Part shown: positions 16,281-24,833 of the stretch, in pieces
Numbering within the stretch: the stretch's first letter is position 1
How the letters are laid out: each line of letters starts with the position of its first letter
From: Lachnospiraceae bacterium
GTDB taxonomy: Bacteria; Bacillota; Clostridia; Lachnospirales; Lachnospiraceae
Reading direction: 5' to 3'
Assembly (NCBI GenBank): GCA_021770755.1
Contig: JAETQI010000005.1
Location: 1-64,000 of the forward strand
DNA length: 64,000 nt
The notes under the pieces: generated by a model
The model's input: only the letters and a program-made list of their open reading frames with translations
The model's database searches: none
Told to the model about the DNA's origin: nothing
Program-made: the position numbers and the translations under genes

Positions 16281-17612
16281 CTAACACGCCGCGCTGATCC
16301 CCGCCAGATATCCTGTAGACCACGCGATCTGCAGATTGAATCCTCCTGTAAGCGCGTCGAGATCCAGCACTTCCCCCGCAAAATACAGTCCCCGCACAAG
16401 CCTGGACTCCATCGTTGAGGACGAAACCTCGCTGGTCGCCACACCGCCCTTTGTGATCACCGCCTCGTCGTAATCCCGCACGCCCGTTATCGTGAGTTCC
16501 ATGCATTTGATCGTCCGGACAAAGCGCTCCCGCTCCTCCCTCGTGATCTCATTGACCCTCTTGCCGGCATCGATCTTTGCCAGAACCGGCATGACCGGAA
16601 CCAGCTTTGCGGGAAACAGACTGTTGATCACATTTTTGAACTGCTTATTCTTATTCTCGTCAAACTCTCTGAGAATACGTTTATCGAGCTGTTCCTGCGT
16701 AAGCGCGGGCTTTAGATCAATCAAAAGCCTTGCCGTCCCATTCCCTGCCCTGCCAGGCTGATGGACATAATGGCTGCTGGCACTCAGGATCAGCGGTCCG
16801 CTGACTCCGTAATGCGTGAACAGCATCTCTCCAAAGTCATTGTAGATCTGCCTGCCGTCAAGCTCCACGCTCACCTGGACATTCTTTAAGGAAAGTCCCT
16901 GCAGCGCATGACACCAGTCCTCCTTCACGGCAAACGGCACGAGCGCCGGCATCGTCGGAATGATGCTGTGGCCGCACTCCGCTGCAAAGCGGTATCCGTC
17001 GCCTGTCGAACCTGTCAGGACATAGGAGCACCCTCCTGTCGCCACGATCAGTCTGTCGGCATTCATCTCCGACTTTCTCCGGGTCCTTCTGTCATATAAT
17101 TCGATCGCGGATATCCCGGCACGGCAGGTAAGCTTTTTTTTGCCGCCTTTGCTGCTGCCAGCCTCCGCCCCATTTTCCACCGGTATCGTCCGCAGCCTGC
17201 GGACCTCTGTATTTAACAGCACATGGACGCCAAGCCTTCCAAGCTCCCGTTCCAGTGCCCTGATGATATCGGAACTATGGTCAGACTTTGGGAACACGCG
17301 CTGTCCCCGCTCAACTTTCAGCGGACAGCCTGCATTTTCAAAAAAATCCATGACAGCTCGATTGTCAAACCCATACACCGCACTGTACAGAAACTTCGCG
17401 TGCTCCATCACATTCTGAAAAAAATCTTCCACCTCGCAGGCATTTGTCACATTGCACCTGCCCTTTCCCGTGATGAACAGTTTTTTCCCCAGTTTTTCAT
17501 TTTTTTCGATCAGGAAAACCTGATTGCCAGAGGCAGCACTGCTTTCTGCCCCCGCCGCAGCGACTGCTGCCATCATTCCTGCAGCACCGCCGCCTATTAC
17601 CACGATGTCCAC
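16281..17612 (-). CDS. HI0933/BaiN-type FAD-dependent oxidoreductase
   Basis: The 443-residue flavoprotein belongs to the HI0933-like family. It has the N-terminal FAD-binding motif VVIGGGAAGMMAAVAA. GKKLFITGKGRCNVTNAC at about 40-58 and the C-terminal FAD motif GLYFAGEVLDLDALTGGFNLQIAWSTG are the family hallmarks. The biochemical substrate of most members is unknown; one gut clostridial relative (BaiN) is linked to bile acid dehydroxylation, but that cannot be assumed here. It lies between the RpiR-like regulator and cmk in one probable operon. Confidence 0.9.
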   Translation of the reverse strand: MDIVVIGGGAAGMMAAVAAAGAESSAASGNQVFLIEKNEKLGKKLFITGKGRCNVTNACEVEDFFQNVMEHAKFLYSAVYGFDNRAVMDFFENAGCPLKVERGQRVFPKSDHSSDIIRALERELGRLGVHVLLNTEVRRLRTIPVENGAEAGSSKGGKKKLTCRAGISAIELYDRRTRRKSEMNADRLIVATGGCSYVLTGSTGDGYRFAAECGHSIIPTMPALVPFAVKEDWCHALQGLSLKNVQVSVELDGRQIYNDFGEMLFTHYGVSGPLILSASSHYVHQPGRAGNGTARLLIDLKPALTQEQLDKRILREFDENKNKQFKNVINSLFPAKLVPVMPVLAKIDAGKRVNEITREERERFVRTIKCMELTITGVRDYDEAVITKGGVATSEVSSSTMESRLVRGLYFAGEVLDLDALTGGFNLQIAWSTGYLAGISAAC

Positions 17613-17651
17613 TACAGCCGACTCCTTATCTTATTCATTCTTTTCTTTATC

Positions 17652-18587
17652 TTATCGCTTCCGCCGCTGCCCCATCTGTGCCCGCAGCGGTGTGTTCAAC
17701 ATATCTTCATCAATAAAATTGATCTCGTCCTTTAAGTACACCTGGTAATTGTCCCACGCCTTCTCAAGCGATTCCAGACTCCGCTTCACCTCTTCCGGCC
17801 TGCGCAGGCACAGCGCTACCACCAGCGCATTGATCAGGCTCAGCGGTGCCACGAGCGAATCCACGATCGACACCATATCGCTTCTCGCCAGCAGATTACA
17901 GGCTGAATAGAGACACATCGGTGAATGGATCGTGTCGGTCAGCGTGATCACCTTCGCATTTTTGTCATTTGCCATCTCCATCGCCTTGAGCGTCCGCATC
18001 GAGTATCTCGGAAAACTGATGCCGATCACGGCATCCTTCTCATTGATCCTGAGCATCTGCTCGAACGTCTCCGAGGTGCTGGTCGAGTCGAGCAGATAGA
18101 CGTCCCCGCGGATCATGTTGAGATAAAAATGAAGAAACTGTGCAAGCGGCTTGCAGCTTCTAAGACCGATAATGTACACATGCTTCGCCGCCAGTATGAT
18201 ATCGACTGCCGCCTCAAACGACTGTACATCCATGTGCTCCATCGTGTCCTCGATCTTTTCGATGTCAGCGCTCAGCACCGAAGTCAGAATCTCTGCCTGT
18301 GTGCTTGTCCCATATTTGGCGCCGATCGACTGCACGGTGTTCAGCTTTTTTTTCACCCACTCGGCGAGATCCTCCTGAAATTCCGGATATCCTTCATACT
18401 CCAACGCGTACGCAAAGCGCACGACCGTCGCCTCGCTGATCCCGACTGCCTTCCCAAGCTTCGCAGCAGTCATGAACGCCGCCTGTTCATAATGATCGAT
18501 GACAAATGTGGCAAGTTTTTTGTGCGACTTGCTCATCTTATTAAACTTCTCATTTATTCTTGAAATGGTATCCCGTTTTGCGTCCAT
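17652..18587 (-). CDS. MurR/RpiR family transcriptional regulator
   Basis: The 311-residue regulator has an N-terminal RpiR helix-turn-helix (about 1-80; KLGKAVGISEATVVRFAYALEYEGYPEFQ) and a SIS sugar-phosphate domain (about 120-260; AKHVYIIGLRSCKPLAQFL and DAVIGISFPRYS). Members sense phosphosugars and control sugar catabolism. No sugar gene is next to it; it leads into the flavoprotein-cmk-ispH operon, with 39 bases between, so its target is unclear. Confidence 0.92.
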   Translation of the reverse strand: MDAKRDTISRINEKFNKMSKSHKKLATFVIDHYEQAAFMTAAKLGKAVGISEATVVRFAYALEYEGYPEFQEDLAEWVKKKLNTVQSIGAKYGTSTQAEILTSVLSADIEKIEDTMEHMDVQSFEAAVDIILAAKHVYIIGLRSCKPLAQFLHFYLNMIRGDVYLLDSTSTSETFEQMLRINEKDAVIGISFPRYSMRTLKAMEMANDKNAKVITLTDTIHSPMCLYSACNLLARSDMVSIVDSLVAPLSLINALVVALCLRRPEEVKRSLESLEKAWDNYQVYLKDEINFIDEDMLNTPLRAQMGQRRKR

Positions 18588-18617
18588 CAGAAATCCTCAT
18601 CTTCAGCACTTTCATAA

Positions 18618-19175
18618 TCATGAACAGCTATTGTAAATATCCTGCAGCAGATCGATCGTCTCCTCTTCTGTGAGATCGTAATCTCCCGTGAGGACCATAC
18701 AGGCGCATCCGTGTATGAAGATCCACATTTTCATGAACAAGCCGCTCGGATTCTGACAACCGGAAGCCGACGCCTTGTTGATCTCCCTGCTGACCGCTCC
18801 GGATTTGCCGTTTAATAACTCAAAAAGCCCCCTGTCTCCACGATGCTCTGACTGGAAAAGGAGCTGGAACAGTTTTCTCTCTTCCTTTGCATAATTTATG
18901 TAAGCAAGTCCAAGGTGTATAAATGGTGTAACCACCTCCGACTTGTAATGTCCATAGTAATCACCGAAGGCATCGATCGCCCTCTGATATATCTCCGAAT
19001 AGAGTTCGCCCATATTTGCATAAACCCTGAATATTGGCTGTGTGGAACATCCGATCTGTGCCGCCAGTTTTCTGGCGGTAACATTCTCTATGCCTTCCGC
19101 TCTTGCCAGCGCAAAGGCTGTCTCTGCTATTTTGTCCTTTGTAATCAATTCTTTCCTTGCCATTTCATCATCCAT
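18618..19175 (-). CDS. TetR/AcrR family transcriptional regulator
   Basis: The 185-residue protein has an N-terminal TetR helix-turn-helix (about 10-55; ENVTARKLAAQIGCSTQPIFRVYANMGELYSEIYQRA) and an all-alpha ligand domain with a TetR_C_33-like look. It lies downstream of the decarboxylase cluster on the same strand, separated by an 85-base gap with a perfect 14-pair palindrome at 19206-19238 that could be its operator or the terminator of the cluster. The start could also be the internal ATG at 19163; neither has an ideal ribosome site. The ligand is unknown. Confidence 0.85.
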   Translation of the reverse strand: MDDEMARKELITKDKIAETAFALARAEGIENVTARKLAAQIGCSTQPIFRVYANMGELYSEIYQRAIDAFGDYYGHYKSEVVTPFIHLGLAYINYAKEERKLFQLLFQSEHRGDRGLFELLNGKSGAVSREINKASASGCQNPSGLFMKMWIFIHGCACMVLTGDYDLTEEETIDLLQDIYNSCS

Positions 19176-19205
19176 GCCTTTCTCACAGGTATACCGAACT
19201 GCGAA

Positions 19206-19238
19206 AGTATCGGGTTAAAAGTACTTTAACCCGATACT
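19206..19238. promoter_or_regulatory. Perfect 14-bp inverted repeat upstream of the TetR gene
   Basis: Arms AGTATCGGGTTAAA (19206-19219) and TTTAACCCGATACT (19225-19238) are separated by AGTAC. It lies 31 bases upstream of the TetR start and 22 bases after the oadA stop. Only TTTCG follows on the minus strand, so it is a weak terminator by sequence; it may instead, or also, be an operator. Confidence 0.6.
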
Positions 19239-19259
19239 GATCAACAGTTCCAGCTCTAA

Positions 19260-20696
19260 TTATACAGGATATGCACCATTCTTAGTGTCAGCCTGAGTCA
19301 TATCAACCTTCTCCTGCTGTGCCTGACGATATTTGAAGAAATCGATCGCAACCTGGGGGAACAGCGCGTAGGACAATACATCCTCATCCTGCTGCTTCCA
19401 CTCTTTCATCTCCTCCTCGATCTTCTTCAACTCGTTCGGAAGCTTGTCGGCAGGACGGCAGGTGATGATCGTCTCTTTCTCCTCTGCCGAGAGCACCTTA
19501 TCCTGGACTTCCTTATTGAACGGCTTGACTGTCTGGCCGTACTCGCCGTGGAGCACTGCCTTCGTCTCCTTTGTAGCCATCTTGTAACGCTCACCCATCA
19601 GCACGTTAAATACAGCCTGTGTACCGACGATCTGTGAGGAAGGGGTAACAAGGGGCGGCTCGCCCAGATCCTTACGCACTCTTGGGATCTCCTGCAGCAC
19701 GTCATAGTATTTGTCTTCTGCATTCTGCTCTTTGAGCTGGCTCACCATGTTCGACAGCATGCCGCCCGGAACCTGGTACATCAGCGTCTTGATATCAACG
19801 CCGAGCACCTTTGGATTGAGCAGCCCGCTCTTTAAGCACTCCTCCCTGTACGGTCTAAAGTGCTCTGCGATCTTCGCCAGCAGATTCTGGTCAAATCCGG
19901 TATCGTACGGTGTGCCCTTGAATGTCTCGACCATAACCTCTGTAGCCGGCTGTGACGTGCCGAGCGCAAACGGAGAGATCGCACAGTCAATGACATCGAC
20001 GCCTGCCTCGACAGCCTTTAAGTATGTCATGGAAGCAACGCCCGATGTATAGTGCGTGTGCAACTGGATCGGCAGCTTCGTCGCGGACTTCATGGCTTTG
20101 ATCAGCTCCTCAGCCTTGTAGGGCACCAGCAGTCCTGCCATGTCCTTGATGCAGATGGAATCAGCACCCATCTCCTCAATGTCCTTCGCCATCTTCATCC
20201 AGTACTCCAGCGTATATGCGTCGCCCAGTGTGTAGGAAAGGGCGATCTGCGCCTCGCCGCGCCCCTCTCTCTTCTTGACGGTATTTGCCGCATTTACTGC
20301 ACACTGCAGGTTCCTCAGGTCATTGAAGCAGTCAAAGATACGGATGATATCAATACCGTTTGCGATCGACTTCTCAACGAACTCCGTGACGACATCGTCC
20401 GCATAATGGCGGTATCCCAGAATATTCTGTCCTCTGAAAAGCATCTGGAGCTTCGTCTTTTTAACCCCGTCCCTGATCTTTCTGAGTCTCTCCCACGGAT
20501 CTTCCTTCAGGAAGCGAAGGGACGCGTCAAAGGTAGCACCGCCCCAGCACTCCAGGGAATGATATCCGACCTGGTCCATTGTCTCAAGGATCGGAAGCAT
20601 GAACTCAGTCGGCATTCTCGTAGCGATCAAAGACTGATGCGAATCACGAAGGACGGTCTCAGTGATCTTGATCGGTTTCTTTTCTATTTCTGACAT
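19260..20696 (-). CDS. oadA: Oxaloacetate decarboxylase/transcarboxylase 5S-type carboxyltransferase
   Basis: This 478-residue protein is the carboxyltransferase that moves CO2 between oxaloacetate/pyruvate and biotin. ITETVLRDSHQSLIATRM at the N-terminus gives the metal and substrate Asp. ECWGGATFDASLRFL, SICIKDMAGLL with the active-site lysine, and LHTHYTSG with metal-binding histidines follow. The classic alpha subunit ends in a biotin domain; here that domain is absent and supplied by the separate carrier two genes upstream, as in the 5S subunit of transcarboxylase. It is the last gene of the cluster, 35 bases after oadB. Confidence 0.93.
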   Translation of the reverse strand: MSEIEKKPIKITETVLRDSHQSLIATRMPTEFMLPILETMDQVGYHSLECWGGATFDASLRFLKEDPWERLRKIRDGVKKTKLQMLFRGQNILGYRHYADDVVTEFVEKSIANGIDIIRIFDCFNDLRNLQCAVNAANTVKKREGRGEAQIALSYTLGDAYTLEYWMKMAKDIEEMGADSICIKDMAGLLVPYKAEELIKAMKSATKLPIQLHTHYTSGVASMTYLKAVEAGVDVIDCAISPFALGTSQPATEVMVETFKGTPYDTGFDQNLLAKIAEHFRPYREECLKSGLLNPKVLGVDIKTLMYQVPGGMLSNMVSQLKEQNAEDKYYDVLQEIPRVRKDLGEPPLVTPSSQIVGTQAVFNVLMGERYKMATKETKAVLHGEYGQTVKPFNKEVQDKVLSAEEKETIITCRPADKLPNELKKIEEEMKEWKQQDEDVLSYALFPQVAIDFFKYRQAQQEKVDMTQADTKNGAYPV

Positions 20697-20731
20697 TTCG
20701 ATTCCTCCTATATTTATATCATATTATATCT

Positions 20732-21880
20732 TTAAAAAACGCCAAAGATCGCCATAAATGTTCCGGCTGCCACTGCCGTACCGATAACACCTGCAACGTT
20801 TGGTCCCATGGCATGCATGAGCAGGAAGTTTGTCGGATCCGCCTCCGCGCCGACCTTCTGTGAGACACGCGCAGCCATCGGGACAGCGGAAACGCCCGCC
20901 GAGCCGATCAGCGGATTTACCTTGCCCTTGGTCAGCACGCACATCAGCTTGCCAAAGAGAACGCCCGCCGCCGTACCGAACATAAACGCGATAAGACCTA
21001 AGACAACGATCTTGATGGTATCCCAGTTCAAAAATGCCTCCGCGCTTGTCGTAGCGCCTACAGAAGTACCAAGCAGGATAACGACAATGTACATCATGGC
21101 GTTGGAAGCTGTCTCCTGGAGCTGTCTTACCACACCCGACTCCCTGAACAGATTACCCAGCATCAGCATACCGACAAGCGGAGCCGTTGTAGGGAGGATC
21201 AGACATACCACGATCGTAACAACGATCGGGAACAGGATCTTCTCGAGCTTGGAGACTGGGCGAAGCTGCGCCATCTTGATCTTGCGCTCGTTCTCCGTCG
21301 TCAGCAGCTTCATGATCGGCGGCTGGATGATCGGCACCAGTGACATGTAGGAATAAGCTGCCACCGCGATCGGTCCAAGCAGTCCTGTCTGTCCAAGCTT
21401 GCTGGCAAGGAAGATCGAAGTAGGGCCGTCCGCACCGCCGATGATGGAAACTGCCGCCGCTGCCTTGTCATTGAAGCCGAGCAGGATCGCACCGAAGTAC
21501 GCCGCAAAGATACCGAACTGGGCAGCCGCACCGAGCAGAAAGCTCTTGGGATTTGCGATCAGCGGGCCAAAGTCCGTCATGGCTCCCACACCCATGAAGA
21601 TCAGAGATGGAAGGATCGCCCACTCATCCAGTAAATAAAAATAATGCAGTAAACCGCCAGGTGTGCCGTCCGCACCGATCGGTGCCATAATGTCGGGATA
21701 GATATTTACCAGCAGCATACCAAACGCTATCGGTGTTAACAGAAGTGGTTCATACTGTTTTGCGATAGCAAGATAAAGAAATATACAAGCAACAAGGATC
21801 ATGATCACATTTCCGCCAGTGATGTTGAAAAATGCCGTCTGATGGATCAGATTGTTCAATGTATCTGCTATATATGACAT
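20732..21880 (-). CDS. oadB: Na+-transporting decarboxylase beta subunit
   Basis: OadB/MmdB is the integral membrane pump that decarboxylates carboxybiotin and exports Na+. The 382-residue protein has about nine helices. Family signatures are [42 protein letters not shown] (with the functional Asp in GGADGP) and the C-terminal [20 protein letters not shown]. It sits between the biotin carrier and oadA. The Na+ link is from family knowledge, not from the sequence alone. Confidence 0.95.
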   Translation of the reverse strand: MSYIADTLNNLIHQTAFFNITGGNVIMILVACIFLYLAIAKQYEPLLLTPIAFGMLLVNIYPDIMAPIGADGTPGGLLHYFYLLDEWAILPSLIFMGVGAMTDFGPLIANPKSFLLGAAAQFGIFAAYFGAILLGFNDKAAAAVSIIGGADGPTSIFLASKLGQTGLLGPIAVAAYSYMSLVPIIQPPIMKLLTTENERKIKMAQLRPVSKLEKILFPIVVTIVVCLILPTTAPLVGMLMLGNLFRESGVVRQLQETASNAMMYIVVILLGTSVGATTSAEAFLNWDTIKIVVLGLIAFMFGTAAGVLFGKLMCVLTKGKVNPLIGSAGVSAVPMAARVSQKVGAEADPTNFLLMHAMGPNVAGVIGTAVAAGTFMAIFGVF

Positions 21881-21946
21881 TTTGTTGACCTCCTATTTTA
21901 TTTGTCAGAGCGCACGGGCGCCCCGATTCCACCGGCATCGCGGTGT

Positions 21947-22321
21947 TTAGTTCAAAGTTGCAAGTAAAGCACCTGCTTCAACAGAGTCGCCAACTGCCAC
22001 ATCTACGCTTGCCACTGTACCATCCTGGGGCGCTACCACAGGGATCTCCATCTTCATGGCCTCAAGGATCACAACTGCGTCCCCTCTCTTTACAGCCTGT
22101 CCGACACTCTTCTCAAGCTTGAACACCTTGCCTGCCGCGCCTGCCTCGATCCGGATGCTGCCCGCTGCGCCTGCGCTCGCCTTGGGTGCCGCCGCTTTGG
22201 GCGCTGCCTTCGGAGCTGCCTTGGGTGCCGCCGCTGCCACCGGAGCTGCTCCGGAACCTGCACCTTCCTCTACCACAACATCATATACGTTGCCGTTAAC
22301 GGTGATTGTATAATTTTTCAT
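21947..22321 (-). CDS. Biotin carboxyl carrier protein of the decarboxylase
   Basis: The 124-residue protein carries biotin between the carboxyltransferases and the membrane pump. It has a short N-terminal beta region (MKNYTITVNGNVYDVVVEEG), a flexible Ala/Pro/Lys linker (about 22-50) and the biotinyl domain, with the modified lysine in EAMKMEIPV about 35 residues from the C-terminus. This is the gamma/1.3S-type subunit (MmdC/GcdC-like). It is 49 bases downstream of oadG. Confidence 0.94.
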   Translation of the reverse strand: MKNYTITVNGNVYDVVVEEGAGSGAAPVAAAAPKAAPKAAPKAAAPKASAGAAGSIRIEAGAAGKVFKLEKSVGQAVKRGDAVVILEAMKMEIPVVAPQDGTVASVDVAVGDSVEAGALLATLN

Positions 22322-22369
22322 TTTACTTCCTCCTAAATCTTGATATCAAAAAGTTTTTATTAGAAATTA

Positions 22370-23188
22370 TTATTTCTTCCAATTCTTAGTGCCTGCCCGT
22401 CTGATGCTCCTGACCTGGAAGCCTTCCACGCTCGTTCCCTCATATGACGCGATCGCTGCCGCGATGACCGCCACAAGCTCCATATCGTCAGAGAGGTCTT
22501 CTTCCTCCTCCTCGACAACAGGTGCTGCCGGAGCGGGTGCCGGCACCGGTGTGATCTCTGCTTTCTTAGGTGCAAAAGATTCCTGGATCTTTGGGATCAC
22601 TCCAAATGCAGAGATGATGAGACTGATCAGGATCAGTACCACAAACACAGTTCCCATACCGAGCAGTGTGTTGAGCGCTGCCCTCGTCATCAACTGTCCC
22701 CTTGTCTGATCGAGATTCAGCGTGCATGATGTCATCTGCAGATAGATATCATTCGTAAATATTAACTCTACCGAACCGTTTCCTTTCTCACCCTTCACAG
22801 GAACTGTAACAATGATCGTGTCGCCGTCCACAACGGAGGTCGGCGTACCGTACTCCGTGATGCTCACCATGCTTTCCAGACCTGTCTGGAAAGACGTGAG
22901 CGCACCGTTCACTGCCTTGCCCTCACACATAAAGGAGGCGTCGCTGTAGTACTGCGCATACGTAGATGCGAACAGATCTCCCAGCTCCACGTTATTATAG
23001 TTCTCGAGCATCTCGTCGACATTGTCCGTATCGACCAACGCTGCTGTGAGTCTGACAACCTGGTCAGCCCTGTTCCTCGCCGAATTCTCCTTGCTCTGCT
23101 GAAATTCGCTGGAAGTTTCGCTTGAGCTGCACGCTGTCAGGACGAAAACGCAGGTAAGCATTAATAATAATCTCGCAAATTTTTTCAT
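22370..23188 (-). CDS. oadG: OadG-type small membrane subunit fused to a lipoprotein-like N-domain
   Basis: The 272-residue protein has a lipoprotein-like signal (LTACSSS), an extracytoplasmic domain of about 140 residues, then one membrane helix in GMGTVFVVLILISLIISAFGVIPKIQ, a proline/acid-rich linker and a C-terminal conserved tail (DMELVAVIAAAIASYEG and RSIRRAGTKNWKK). The helix and tail define OadG, which assembles the pump. Classic OadG is only about 80 residues, so the outer domain is an addition, perhaps DUF3887-like. ATG at 23188 is chosen over GTG at 23200 because AAAGGGTG is correctly spaced. Confidence 0.85.
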   Translation of the reverse strand: MKKFARLLLMLTCVFVLTACSSSETSSEFQQSKENSARNRADQVVRLTAALVDTDNVDEMLENYNNVELGDLFASTYAQYYSDASFMCEGKAVNGALTSFQTGLESMVSITEYGTPTSVVDGDTIIVTVPVKGEKGNGSVELIFTNDIYLQMTSCTLNLDQTRGQLMTRAALNTLLGMGTVFVVLILISLIISAFGVIPKIQESFAPKKAEITPVPAPAPAAPVVEEEEEDLSDDMELVAVIAAAIASYEGTSVEGFQVRSIRRAGTKNWKK

Positions 23189-23206
23189 ATTAACGTTCAC
23201 CCTTTC

Positions 23207-24640
23207 TTAGACCGTGCCATGCTTCTTTGACGGACGATCCTCTCTCTTTGTAAATAGCATCTCGAAAGCGCCGATCACATACTTTCTCGTATCCGCCGCG
23301 TCGATGATCTGATCTACATATCCTCTCCTTGCCGCACCTGCCGCACTGGTCTGGAGCGCTGCGTACTCTGCTGCCTTCTCACTGATGACATCCGCGCCCT
23401 GTCCCTCGTACATGATCTTCGCCGCAAGGTTTGCATCCATGGAACCGATCTGGGCATCCGGCCATGCGATCACAAGATCTGCCCCGATCGATCTTGAGTT
23501 CATCGCGACATACGCGCTTCCCAGTGCTTTTCCGATCACAACGTTCACTTTTGGCACTGTGGCATTTGCGAAAGCGTATGTAAGCTTCGCCACTGCCTTT
23601 GCGATGCGCTTCTCACTGCACACCGTCGCCTCATAACCCTTTACGTTCGTGAGCGACAGCACCGGAATGTCAAATGCGTCGCAGAAGTTGACAAAATCCG
23701 CCGCCTTCTCGCATCCGTCCGCGGATAACACAGCGTCATATCTGTCCGTGACCTCGCCCTCCGCGCTGTAAACCTCCGTGCGGTTTGCAACACAGCCGAC
23801 CGTCATACCGTTCAGCCTGATAAATCCTGTCACCATGTCCTTTGCGAAATTTTCTTTTATCTCAAAGAACACATTGTTGTCCGCGATCGTGGAGAGCGCG
23901 ATCGAAGTATCGCCCACACAGTTTGCCAGATCCGCGCAGACCCTGTTCAGATCATCCGTGCACTCCTCGTACGATGCATCGTCCTCATTGTTTCCGGGGA
24001 GCATGGATACCAGTTCTCTGATCTTCGCAAAGATCGCGGCCTCGTCAGCCACAACATCCACGATGCCGCTCTCGCTGCTCTGGAATGCCGCTGAGGATGA
24101 GTCGCACTTGGAAATGTTGTTCCCGTCGAGCGCATTTGGCGAATTGACGAAGAGCTTCGCCTTCGATGCCTCCATAAAGGTGAAATCTGTCAGTGTGGGG
24201 ATCAGCGCCAGACCGCCGCCGCAGCTCCCGAACACCGCTGTGATCTGGGGGATCACCCCTGATGCGAGCGTCTGCTTCGTATAAATCTCACCGAAAGCGT
24301 TGAGCGCGTCCATCGCCTCCTGAAGCCTGAGACCGGCGGAATCGATCAGTCCGATGACAGGCGCGCCTGTCTTCATCGCAAGATCGTAGAGGTTTGTGAT
24401 CTTCCTGGCATGCATCTCACCGACAGAACCGTTCAGGACAGAAGCATCCTGGCTGTACACATACACGAGATTGCCATTGATCACTCCATATCCGGTGACA
24501 ACACCGTCTGAGGGCGTCTCAGTCTGTTTCAGATTGAAGTCTGTCGCTCTTGCCGTGACAAGGGCACCGATTTCAACGAAACTGTTTTCATCAAGTAAAG
24601 ATTCGATTCTCTTACTTGCCAAACTTGAAGTAGTACTCAT
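23207..24640 (-). CDS. mmdA: Acyl-CoA carboxyltransferase (MmdA/12S-like)
   Basis: This 477-residue protein is of the biotin-dependent acyl-CoA carboxyltransferase family (methylmalonyl-CoA decarboxylase alpha, transcarboxylase 12S, propionyl-CoA carboxylase beta). ITAVFGSCGGGLALIPTLTDF gives the N-half oxyanion loop. KVNVVIGKALGSAYVAMNSRSIGADLVIAWPDAQIGSMD gives the C-half one. At 477 residues it is somewhat short of the usual 510. Several positions differ from typical MmdA, for example PVIGLIDSAGLRLQEAMDALN, so the acyl-CoA used cannot be fixed. First gene of the cluster; GGAGG precedes the ATG and an extended -10 lies at 24755-24763. Confidence 0.88.
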   Translation of the reverse strand: MSTTSSLASKRIESLLDENSFVEIGALVTARATDFNLKQTETPSDGVVTGYGVINGNLVYVYSQDASVLNGSVGEMHARKITNLYDLAMKTGAPVIGLIDSAGLRLQEAMDALNAFGEIYTKQTLASGVIPQITAVFGSCGGGLALIPTLTDFTFMEASKAKLFVNSPNALDGNNISKCDSSSAAFQSSESGIVDVVADEAAIFAKIRELVSMLPGNNEDDASYEECTDDLNRVCADLANCVGDTSIALSTIADNNVFFEIKENFAKDMVTGFIRLNGMTVGCVANRTEVYSAEGEVTDRYDAVLSADGCEKAADFVNFCDAFDIPVLSLTNVKGYEATVCSEKRIAKAVAKLTYAFANATVPKVNVVIGKALGSAYVAMNSRSIGADLVIAWPDAQIGSMDANLAAKIMYEGQGADVISEKAAEYAALQTSAAGAARRGYVDQIIDAADTRKYVIGAFEMLFTKREDRPSKKHGTV

Positions 24641-24708
24641 TTTGTGACCTCCATTTTTATATTTTTAATATCATAAAATAACATTTTATGCACAATTCCG
24701 ATGTTTCG

Positions 24709-24725
24709 TTAGTAAATATTACTAA
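24709..24725. promoter_or_regulatory. Palindrome in the leader of the decarboxylase cluster
   Basis: TTAGTAA-ATA-TTACTAA is a perfect 7-3-7 inverted repeat about 25-40 bases downstream of the predicted transcription start, a position typical of a repressor site. The binding protein is unknown; the TetR gene at the cluster's far end is one candidate. Confidence 0.45.
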
Positions 24726-24754
24726 ATATCCCACATGAAAACTGCGTCCATTTT

Positions 24755-24763
24755 AGTATAACA
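24755..24763 (-). promoter_or_regulatory. Extended -10 promoter of the decarboxylase cluster
   Basis: TGTTATACT on the minus strand is an extended -10 (TGn plus TATACT). No clear -35 is visible. The leader to the first start codon is about 108 bases. Confidence 0.5.
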
Positions 24764-24833
24764 TATATGATTCTTTTCGCCTAGTAAATTTTTCACTTTT
24801 CCGATGTTTTTTTTCGTCATTTTCACCAACTGC

